Part shown: positions 12,270 to 17,470 of the stretch, piece by piece | Layout of the letters: every line of letters starts with the position of its first letter | Position numbering within the stretch: position 1 is the stretch's first letter | Origin: Candidatus Korarchaeum sp. | Lineage (GTDB): Archaea; Korarchaeota; Korarchaeia; Korarchaeales; Korarchaeaceae | DNA length: 17,470 nucleotides | Assembly (NCBI GenBank): GCA_020833055.1 | Contig: JAJHQZ010000016.1 | Location: 1-17,470, forward strand | Direction: 5' to 3' | Position numbers and translations under genes: made by a program | Notes under the pieces: model-generated | Told to the model about the DNA's origin: nothing | Seen by the model: the letters and a program-made list of their open reading frames with translations, nothing else | The model's database searches: none

Positions 12270-13265
12270 ATGAGGATAGCGGTGATAAAGGGGGATGGTG
12301 TCGGACCTGAGATAATGGGGGCAACTCTATCCCTACTCGAGAGGTATATTGAAGCAGATTTCATTGAGATAAAAGCCGGAAAATCTTATTTCATTGAAGA
12401 AGGAAAGCCAATTGAGGATAATGCTATTGAAAAAATAAGAGGATGCGATTCACTTCTCAAGGGTCCAGTAGCTACTCCAACGAAGGGCCCAAGTTATCCT
12501 AGTGTCAACACACTTCTGAGGAGGGAGTTCAAGCTATACGCGAACGTGAGGCCCTTCAAGAGCTACGAGGGTATCTCGATTAGGAGGATCGACACGATAT
12601 TAGTGAGGGAGAATCTGGAGTGCCTTTACTACGGATGGGAAGTGGAGGATGAGGATAGGGCTATAGCGATGAGAGTCATAACTAAAAGGGGTGCTGAGAG
12701 GATCTCAGAATTCGCATTCAATCTAGCTAAGAGGGAGGGGAGGAGGAGGGTGACCGCCATACATAAGAGGAACGTACTCAAGAGGACGGATGGCCTCTTC
12801 CTAGATGCCTTCTATAGAGTGGCATCTAAGTTCGATCTGAGTGCTGATGATGAAATAGTGGATGCGGCCGGCTATAAATTGGTCAAACTGGATAACGCTT
12901 TCGATGTGATGGTCGCCCCTAACCTCTATGGGGACATACTATCCGATGTAGCAGCGGGAGTAGTGGGAAGCATAGGGCTCTGCGGTTCAGCTCAAATAGG
13001 TGAGGATTTCGCAGCATTCGAGCCCATCCATGGTACTGGAGAGGATATAGCTGGGAAGGGGATAGCAAATCCCATAGGGATGATAATAGCAGCCTCAATG
13101 ATGCTGGATTGGCTTTGGGAGAGAGGAAGGAGCCCTAAGAGAGGGGAAAAGATAAGGGAAGCAATAGACTCCGTGATAATGGACAGGATACTCACTCCAG
13201 ATCTGGGAGGTGACTTCAGGACGGAGCAAGTCGTGGAAAAAATAGTGGATAGGTTGAGGGACTAG
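12270..13265 (+). CDS. NAD-dependent isocitrate dehydrogenase-type beta-decarboxylating dehydrogenase
   Basis: 331 aa from ATG 12270. Family features: GDGVGPEI (8-15), RENLECLYYG (113-122), Lys166, the metal aspartates in NLYGDILSD (218-226) and the nucleotide loop HGTGEDIAGKGIANP (254-268). The substrate helix reads PSVNTLLRREFKLYANVRP: Ser78-x-Asn80 is the pair that binds the gamma-carboxylate of isocitrate, as in mitochondrial NAD-IDH (SMNLLLRK), and is absent in isopropylmalate dehydrogenases. Asp259-Ile260 replace the Lys-Tyr pair of NADP enzymes, so NAD is the expected coenzyme. The product would be 2-oxoglutarate, CO2 and NADH. Homoisocitrate is the alternative substrate. A GTG at 12261 would overlap the previous stop; ATG 12270 matches the family N-terminus. 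Confidence 0.88.
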   Translation: MRIAVIKGDGVGPEIMGATLSLLERYIEADFIEIKAGKSYFIEEGKPIEDNAIEKIRGCDSLLKGPVATPTKGPSYPSVNTLLRREFKLYANVRPFKSYEGISIRRIDTILVRENLECLYYGWEVEDEDRAIAMRVITKRGAERISEFAFNLAKREGRRRVTAIHKRNVLKRTDGLFLDAFYRVASKFDLSADDEIVDAAGYKLVKLDNAFDVMVAPNLYGDILSDVAAGVVGSIGLCGSAQIGEDFAAFEPIHGTGEDIAGKGIANPIGMIIAASMMLDWLWERGRSPKRGEKIREAIDSVIMDRILTPDLGGDFRTEQVVEKIVDRLRD

Positions 13266-13819
13266 CCCCTCCCGTAGAGGCCGATTAGTTGAGCCTCCCC
13301 TATGACATGCCCCTTCATCGCTCTCTCAACATCCCCTCTTTTAGCTCCGGGCGGCAGATCCAATTTCGTATCGAGAGCGTATAACTTGAAGAAATACCTG
13401 TGAGGTTTCCCTCTCGGAGGGCAAGGACCACCGTAACCGTATGCCCCGAAATCGTTCCTCCCCTGATACCCATACTTGACCTCCTTCCCCCGGGGCACTC
13501 CCTCGGGGAGGGAGTTGAGGTCTCCCGGTATGTTGTAGAGGACCCAGTGAGTGAAGGTGCCCGCAGGAGCGTCTGGATCGTCTACTATGAGGACGTAACT
13601 GACAGTCCCCTCCGGCTTCCCCTCCCAACTCAGTGGCGGGGATATGTCATCACCGTCGCAAGTGTACTTCTTAGGTATAGTCTCATTATTGTTGAAAACA
13701 GACCTCAGGGTGAAGTTCCCCATAACCTTCCCCCCACGCCTAGATCCGCCAAGACCCCATAAAATTAGAGCTATCAGTAGGATAGCTATCAGCAGGAAGA
13801 TGAGGGATCTCGACTTCAT
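13262..13819 (-). CDS. Membrane-anchored PEBP (YbhB/YbcL, Raf kinase inhibitor-like) protein
   Basis: 185 aa. Residues 1-22 are a hydrophobic anchor or uncleaved signal (SLIFLLIAILLIALIL) followed by basic GGSRRGGK; no lipobox Cys is seen. The PEBP domain follows: SPPLSWEG, DDPDAPAGTFTHWVLYN (80-96) and GYGGPCPPRGKPHRYFFKLY, which form the anion-binding pocket. Bacterial and archaeal members are of uncertain function; protease inhibition and ligand binding are proposed. The stop overlaps the dehydrogenase stop in the palindrome CTAG (13262-13265). A TATA box about 27 bases upstream predicts a leaderless transcript separate from the nuclease gene behind it. Confidence 0.92.
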   Translation of the reverse strand: MKSRSLIFLLIAILLIALILWGLGGSRRGGKVMGNFTLRSVFNNNETIPKKYTCDGDDISPPLSWEGKPEGTVSYVLIVDDPDAPAGTFTHWVLYNIPGDLNSLPEGVPRGKEVKYGYQGRNDFGAYGYGGPCPPRGKPHRYFFKLYALDTKLDLPPGAKRGDVERAMKGHVIGEAQLIGLYGRG

Positions 13820-13824
13820 CCAAT

Positions 13825-13851
13825 CTTCCGGAAGTACGGGGAGATAAACTT
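13825..13851 (-). promoter_or_regulatory. Promoter of the PEBP gene with a palindrome
   Basis: Read on the minus strand, AAGTTTATCT (13851-13842) is centred about 27 bases before ATG 13819. A perfect 10-base palindrome CTTCCGGAAG (13825-13834) lies between the TATA box and the start, overlapping the expected initiation region, a position suited to a repressor. Confidence 0.45.
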
Positions 13852-14458
13852 AACTCCTCGATGTGATTAACTCAGCCCATCCCTTAACTTGGACGTAATC
13901 CTTAGCCCACTTCGGGATCTTACCCTTGCTTCTCATATCCTTTAAGAGACTTCCGAGCTTATCTGGGGTGATCCCGAGTATAGAAGCTGCTTCTAAGAAG
14001 TCAGAAGATCTAGCTATAGCTCTCAATATCTCGATATCCCTCTCGTCCAATTCAGATGGGTATAAGATAGATGGTAGTACTTCCATCAACGCGGATCTAA
14101 CTTCCTCCCTCACGATCCACCTCAACTCCTCTGGGTCAGATATCATTAAGTCATCGAGGGCTATGACCTCTATTCCGAGCTCCTTAGCTAGAGCCTCAGC
14201 GGCAGCGTCAGAGAACCCCCTGCAAACTATAAGAGGCTTTAAGTTCAGGAGGAGAGCATTAACATAAGCTTGCCTAACTCCACCCACATCAAGCTTCCCA
14301 TTCTTCACTTCAACAGCGTAAAGCTCTCTTCCTTTCTCAACTATTAAGTCGACATCGCTTATCTCATATCCCCCTACTCTCACTGGTACTAGCTCAGCTC
14401 TTATCTCGAATCCCCTAGATCTCAAGATAGATTTAGCAGCGGATAGTGAGCTCCTCAT
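13850..14458 (-). CDS. PD-(D/E)xK nuclease-fold protein with C-terminal helical/wHTH domain
   Basis: 202 aa. The N-terminal domain has the restriction-endonuclease core: GYEISDVDLIVE (Asp37), then LYAVEVKNGK (Glu50-x-Lys52) and Gln63 in the next helix. It is therefore a candidate metal-dependent nuclease, as in archaeal RecB-like small nucleases. Residues about 70-100 complete the fold (LKPLIVCRGFSDAAAEALA). The C-terminal part, from about 140 (DERDIEILRAIARSSDFLEA), looks like a winged-helix or similar DNA-binding module. The ATG follows the TGA of the KaiC-like gene after a single base, so the two are coupled. A role in DNA repair, recombination or nucleic-acid defence is inferred from fold and partner only. 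Confidence 0.75.
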   Translation of the reverse strand: MRSSLSAAKSILRSRGFEIRAELVPVRVGGYEISDVDLIVEKGRELYAVEVKNGKLDVGGVRQAYVNALLLNLKPLIVCRGFSDAAAEALAKELGIEVIALDDLMISDPEELRWIVREEVRSALMEVLPSILYPSELDERDIEILRAIARSSDFLEAASILGITPDKLGSLLKDMRSKGKIPKWAKDYVQVKGWAELITSRS

Positions 14459-14459
14459 A

Positions 14460-15227
14460 TCACTTCACCAAGACGATCCCCTTCCCACTCTCAACTTCGA
14501 AAGTCAACCATTCTGTCCTGTGCTTTGATCCACTCATCCTCCTGACCCTGATCTGCTTGACTAGAGCGTTATTCACTACCTCCGGATTGAACCTGAGGTC
14601 TATTACACCATCCGAGAAGACCTCTATCTGGAACCTGAAGTCATCGTAGAATCCGAAGTGAAAGCTGTATATGATGGGGATCCCGTAGTACCTGCAGAGT
14701 AAAGCTTTAGCTGTCTTCATGAGATCTAGGAGTATTGAAGCATCAGGAGCTATCGTGAGGAATTCTGTCATAGAATCTATTAGGACTACTCCTCTTCCCT
14801 TAATTTCCTTAGCTCTGCTGAATATCTCCTCCCACACGCTCTCAGGGTTCCTAGGATCCTCAGCCTCTATCACGCTCTCCTCGAGGTAGGGCTCTATCTC
14901 GATATCGAAGCCCCTCAGCCTGTAGGAGAAGCAATCCAAGAACTTGAGCTTCCCCTCCTCTAAGTATCTCCTGATATCGAAACCTAGGGCATCGAAGCTC
15001 AAGATCCTGGAGAAAGGTAGGTCCTCGAGTAAGACGAAGAGGACATCTTCTCCTCTTTGTAAGAACCTGTAAGCTAATTCGTTCAGTATGACGCTTTTCC
15101 CAGTTCCAGTCTCACCGAAGATGCCAATGAGACTCCCTCTGATCATTCCATCTGGTATTAAAGCATCTAACGGCTCCAACCCTAACTTAATCCTCTCCAA
15201 GCTGTCACCTATCCACTGACTCATCAC
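14460..15227 (-). CDS. KaiC/RAD55-like RecA-superfamily ATPase
   Basis: 255 aa, single RecA-type domain. Walker A is GETGTGKS (38-45), LLEDLPFSRI follows the second strand, and Walker B is GVVLIDSMTE (146-155). IIYSFH near 185-190 is the sensor strand. The C-terminus has the KaiC-type pair VRRMSGSKHRTEWLTFEV, contacting the neighbour's ATP in hexamers. Single-domain archaeal KaiC/RAD55-like proteins are linked to recombination, signalling or motility depending on context. The gene order here (nuclease after, methyltransferase before) favours nucleic-acid work but does not prove it. Start is GTG 15227 with GTGAT (15240-15236) 8 bases upstream, or the adjoining ATG 15224. Confidence 0.88.
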   Translation of the reverse strand: MMSQWIGDSLERIKLGLEPLDALIPDGMIRGSLIGIFGETGTGKSVILNELAYRFLQRGEDVLFVLLEDLPFSRILSFDALGFDIRRYLEEGKLKFLDCFSYRLRGFDIEIEPYLEESVIEAEDPRNPESVWEEIFSRAKEIKGRGVVLIDSMTEFLTIAPDASILLDLMKTAKALLCRYYGIPIIYSFHFGFYDDFRFQIEVFSDGVIDLRFNPEVVNNALVKQIRVRRMSGSKHRTEWLTFEVESGKGIVLVK

Positions 15228-15236
15228 AATTATTAA

Positions 15237-15881
15237 TCACTTCCTCACTACCGCTACGTGATTCTCAGCGAAGAATCTCGATCTAAAGCTCCTCTTATGG
15301 TACTTAATCTCAGAGAATCCCGCCTTCCTCAGGAGGGAGAGGAACTCCGATCTCGTGAATAAGTGATAATAACGCATGAAGACCCTCTCCCCCTTCCTCC
15401 AAGGTACGTAGACATCGCGGAAATTCCCACCTTTTATAAAATTCAAGAACATTTCAGGGAATTTTTTGAAGAATCTAGGTTGAAAAAGAGCCCAAACAGA
15501 TATTATCGCCTTCCCACCATCCTTCAAGACCCTCCTGACTTCCATAAGAGATCTCAAGCGGAGATCGTCCTCGAGATGATGTAATGTAGCTATGTAAAGT
15601 ACTGTAGAGAAGGATCCGTCTCTGAAGGGTAGGAAAGCTGCATTGCATTGGACTCTCTCCCCTGAAAAAATCCTAGAGGCTACATTGAGCATCCCCAAAG
15701 ATATATCAGCGCATATCACCTCAAAACCTCTCTTCATTAGGTAAGAAGCATTTCTACCGCTTCCGCATCCTAAATCGAGGACGGGTCCTGAGTCTACGAG
15801 TTCAACCTCAGGCCAAGGTCTCGATCTGAGGTGAAAGTAACTTTCCGCGATCTCGTCATATACCCTCGCTATCTCGCTCAT
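15237..15881 (-). CDS. Trm9/ABH8-like SAM-dependent tRNA methyltransferase
   Basis: 214 aa. Class I methyltransferase: LDLGCGSGRN (35-44) binds SAM and HHLED (101-105) is motif IV-V. Three stretches are typical of the Trm9 family, which methylates carboxymethyl groups on wobble uridine 34: IARVYDEIAESYFHLRSRPW at the N-terminus, FRDVYVPWRK (155-163) and RYYHLFTRSEF (170-180). The likely role is therefore tRNA wobble-uridine modification; a general methyltransferase is the fallback. The partner Trm112 is not in the window. ATG 15896 is a longer alternative start; ATG 15881 matches the family N-terminus and has an A/T-rich element about 26 bases upstream. The stop is 9 bases before the KaiC-like gene. 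Confidence 0.83.
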   Translation of the reverse strand: MSEIARVYDEIAESYFHLRSRPWPEVELVDSGPVLDLGCGSGRNASYLMKRGFEVICADISLGMLNVASRIFSGERVQCNAAFLPFRDGSFSTVLYIATLHHLEDDLRLRSLMEVRRVLKDGGKAIISVWALFQPRFFKKFPEMFLNFIKGGNFRDVYVPWRKGERVFMRYYHLFTRSEFLSLLRKAGFSEIKYHKRSFRSRFFAENHVAVVRK

Positions 15882-15902
15882 ATCACAACTAACCATACAA
15901 TC

Positions 15903-15910
15903 AAATTAAC
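15903..15910 (-). promoter_or_regulatory. Possible TATA box for the methyltransferase-ATPase-nuclease group
   Basis: GTTAATTT on the minus strand is centred about 26 bases before ATG 15881. It is a weak match but is the only A/T-rich element at the right distance in the 15897-15968 gap. Confidence 0.3.
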
Positions 15911-15954
15911 GGCGGCTCTATAACTATCTCTGAAGGGAAGCTTTGGGCTTCAGC

Positions 15955-15959
15955 AAAAA
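15955..15959 (-). terminator. T5 run after the dehydrogenase gene, possible terminator
   Basis: On the minus strand CTTTTTG occurs 9 bases after the stop of the saccharopine-dehydrogenase-like gene. A small hairpin (GAAGC/GCTTC, 15937-15951) follows. This may separate that gene from the methyltransferase operon. Confidence 0.35.
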
Positions 15960-15968
15960 GAGTGAGGA

Positions 15969-17120
15969 TTAGGTAGATGGGGGTATCACCCTGGACTCCG
16001 TCACTCTCTCAACTATCCTGATACCCCTCCAGGAGAGCCATTCTGCCATGAGGGCGAAGAGGTTCTCATCCATCCCGATAACTTCAGGAGGTAGCACGCC
16101 AGGGCCTGGGATAGAGCCCTCAGCGATCAACTTAACTATACCTGTCGCGAAGAAGGCAGTAGTCCTAGAGAGCGCTGTCAAACCAGTGGTCTCATCGTAT
16201 CTATCTACCATCCTGTACTCTATCTCCATGTTGCTGGGGCTCCTCCTACCCTTAGCTTGCACTATCAAAATGACTAAGTCTTTGGAATCTCCCTTGAGCC
16301 TCTCCTTGAATAACTTAGCAGTCAACTGAGCTGGAGATATGCTATCATTACTCGATATCGGCTCCTTACTGAAGTAGCCCAGTGTCCTCAGGAGCTCTAT
16401 CTTCTCCGCGTGCCCCGGCCATCTTAGCGTCTTCTCCGCCATGAACTCAACTCCCTTCAATGTCCTCAACATGGTCCTCAACCCATCCGTCAGGAAAGCT
16501 TCTAATTCCCCTACTTCAGGTACGTATAACCTCTCTAGATCGCTCAGAGCTGGTTTCTTCATCAGAGATCCGTTCTCGATCAATCTAGCATCTCTAATGT
16601 ATTCCTCTATTAGGTCCTCGGGGCTCCAAGTCACTAAATAGCCTAGAGGGGGGATCGGCCTCTCAGGGATACCCCCAACATATATCTTGAGTTCCCTCAC
16701 TTCCTCGAGTTGAGCGTAAGCCCTCCCAGCCATCATATTGCTGAGCCCGGGGGCGACACCGGCGTCGGGGACTATGGTCACGCCCGCCTCACCTGCTTGG
16801 ACGTGATAGTACATCGGATCGTCCTCAGAGTAAGATACATCGACTAAATCTGTCTTGGCCTTTATAGAGGCCACCCAAGAGAGCTTCCCGAACCTCCCTG
16901 GGAGGGAATTAACAGCTATGTCCACATCCTTCATTATCCTGTAAAAATCGTCTACATCCCTCAACTCCACTCTCTTAAACTCCGCTTTACCCGCTATTTT
17001 AGATGCTGCCTCTAGATTCGAAGGGTTCGCGTCCACTACCAGGAGGTTGGATCCCGTCACCCTCTCATAGAGATCGTATATTATCGCCTTTCCAACTGAA
17101 CCAGCTCCTAAAACTGCCAC
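15969..17120 (-). CDS. Saccharopine/lysine dehydrogenase-like oxidoreductase
   Basis: 383 aa. The N-terminal Rossmann fold starts AVLGAGSVGKAI, with an acidic NAD-type residue in LLVVDANPSN (29-34). NSLPGRF (71-77), DLVDVSYSEDDPMYYH (91-106) and PDAGVAPGLSN (118-128) are the family segments seen in saccharopine dehydrogenases and in the archaeal/bacillar lysine 6-dehydrogenases. The C-terminal half holds a typical catalytic domain with IYVGGIPERPIPPLGY. Lysine deamination or saccharopine cleavage are the main options; I cannot choose. Start GTG 17120 removes the first residue of the usual RVAVLGAG strand; a stop at 17144 leaves only ATT 17126 as a longer option, and GAGGGGTG sits 7 bases before that ATT. 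Confidence 0.85.
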   Translation of the reverse strand: MAVLGAGSVGKAIIYDLYERVTGSNLLVVDANPSNLEAASKIAGKAEFKRVELRDVDDFYRIMKDVDIAVNSLPGRFGKLSWVASIKAKTDLVDVSYSEDDPMYYHVQAGEAGVTIVPDAGVAPGLSNMMAGRAYAQLEEVRELKIYVGGIPERPIPPLGYLVTWSPEDLIEEYIRDARLIENGSLMKKPALSDLERLYVPEVGELEAFLTDGLRTMLRTLKGVEFMAEKTLRWPGHAEKIELLRTLGYFSKEPISSNDSISPAQLTAKLFKERLKGDSKDLVILIVQAKGRRSPSNMEIEYRMVDRYDETTGLTALSRTTAFFATGIVKLIAEGSIPGPGVLPPEVIGMDENLFALMAEWLSWRGIRIVERVTESRVIPPST

Positions 17121-17160
17121 CCTAATGGGAGGACACCCCTCTCATACACCACTAGGGGGA

Positions 17161-17170
17161 TACTTATAAG
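17161..17170 (-). promoter_or_regulatory. TATA box of the dehydrogenase gene
   Basis: CTTATAAGTA on the minus strand predicts transcription from about 17139, giving a leader of some 13-20 bases before the coding start and including part of the purine-rich GAGGGGTG. Confidence 0.5.
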
Positions 17171-17209
17171 CTTTAGCTGATCAATGAGCCAGCGAGTTAC
17201 GTAAAAATG

Positions 17210-17470
17210 TTAAACGTCTTCCTCCATCCCCAGATACTTGCGGACTAGCTGATAGTAGTTCTCAATGCTCCCATACCTCTCTATGAAGCTCTCCATTATA
17301 TCGTAACCGTAATTCCTCTTGAAGAGCTCCCTACCCTCTTCAGTCATATCGGCTGGAGTCCAAGGTGGATAATTTATCAGCTCAACCTTAACTTCCTCCA
17401 CCTCCGGGATCGCTTGCTTAATGCTTTCCTCAACTATTCGAAGCAGAGTCATGGAGTAGGGGCAACCTGG
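17210..17470 (-). CDS. MIP18/PaaD-like (DUF59) iron-sulfur assembly protein, C-terminal part
   Basis: The frame stays open to the window edge, so the N-terminus is missing; 86 residues are visible. The first visible residues PGCPYS and the following PPWTPADMTEEGRELF are the conserved Cys turn and the Pro-Trp motif of the MIP18/PaaD family, which helps insert [Fe-S] clusters. VEEVKVELINYPPW is the strand before it. The C-terminal 35 residues (YGYDIMESFIERYGSIENYY) form a helical tail beyond the usual domain. An internal ATG at 17452 is not the real start because the Cys motif precedes it. It ends 61 bases after the promoter of the dehydrogenase gene begins, so it is a separate unit. Confidence 0.78.
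   Translation of the reverse strand, partial: PGCPYSMTLLRIVEESIKQAIPEVEEVKVELINYPPWTPADMTEEGRELFKRNYGYDIMESFIERYGSIENYYQLVRKYLGMEEDV

Noticed and set aside
11839-12324. 161-codon minus-strand open frame across the hydro-lyase and dehydrogenase genes
   Set aside because: It lies opposite two well-conserved genes, has low-complexity leucine/proline-rich content and no promoter or Shine-Dalgarno.
13341-13762. Long open frames on both strands within the PEBP gene
   Set aside because: They are other-frame readings of the PEBP gene, with compositions rich in Arg, Gly and Ser and no family match.
1-17470. CRISPR arrays, insertion sequences, tRNA or rRNA genes
   Set aside because: No regularly spaced repeats, transposase-like proteins, terminal inverted repeats or tRNA-like cloverleaf sequences were seen.

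Overview
The window looks like about 17.5 kb of a thermophilic archaeal chromosome. Three things point to this. Gene starts carry either a leaderless TATA box about 26 bases upstream or a GGTGA/GTGAT Shine-Dalgarno. Arginine codons are mostly AGG/AGA and isoleucine is often ATA. Families include a KaiC/RAD55-type ATPase, a Trm9-like methyltransferase, ammonia-dependent NAD synthase and family 4 uracil-DNA glycosylase. A TACK-group archaeon, perhaps Korarchaeota, fits the style, but that is inference and no rRNA or other marker is present. Genes are tightly packed, with many 4-base stop/start or stop/stop overlaps. I see no CRISPR array, insertion sequence, tRNA or rRNA.

Left part (1-4293): the 3' end of an unknown gene; an HTH-CBS regulator with an inverted repeat between its TATA box and start codon (probable self-regulation); a convergent, overlapping gene for an RDD-SpoIIM fusion membrane protein; a divergent pair encoding a thioredoxin-fold protein and an HD-domain hydrolase; and a minus-strand pair of unrecognised genes (107 aa soluble, 195 aa membrane).

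Middle part (4294-9517): NAD synthase translationally coupled to family 4 uracil-DNA glycosylase; glutamine synthetase behind its own promoter; then a Cys-rich, Thr-stalked cell-surface protein followed closely by a QueG-like double [4Fe-4S] protein.

Core operon (9556-13265): behind the strongest promoter of the window (BRE plus TATA and a leader rich in palindromes) lie a Re-citrate-synthase-type member of the isopropylmalate/homocitrate synthase family, a LeuC/aconitase-type hydro-lyase large subunit and a beta-decarboxylating dehydrogenase. The dehydrogenase has the Ser-x-Asn isocitrate signature and an NAD-type Asp-Ile pair. Together they could turn oxaloacetate and acetyl-CoA into 2-oxoglutarate, the carbon skeleton for glutamate and for the glutamine synthetase encoded just upstream. 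The hydro-lyase gene is split by a one-base frameshift in a G run inside its [4Fe-4S] cysteine motif, and no small (LeuD-like) subunit gene is in the window.

Right part (13262-17470), all minus strand: a membrane-anchored PEBP/YbhB protein; a coupled group of PD-(D/E)xK nuclease, KaiC-like ATPase and Trm9-like tRNA methyltransferase; a saccharopine/lysine-dehydrogenase-like enzyme; and the C-terminal part of a MIP18/PaaD-type iron-sulfur assembly protein running off the window end.
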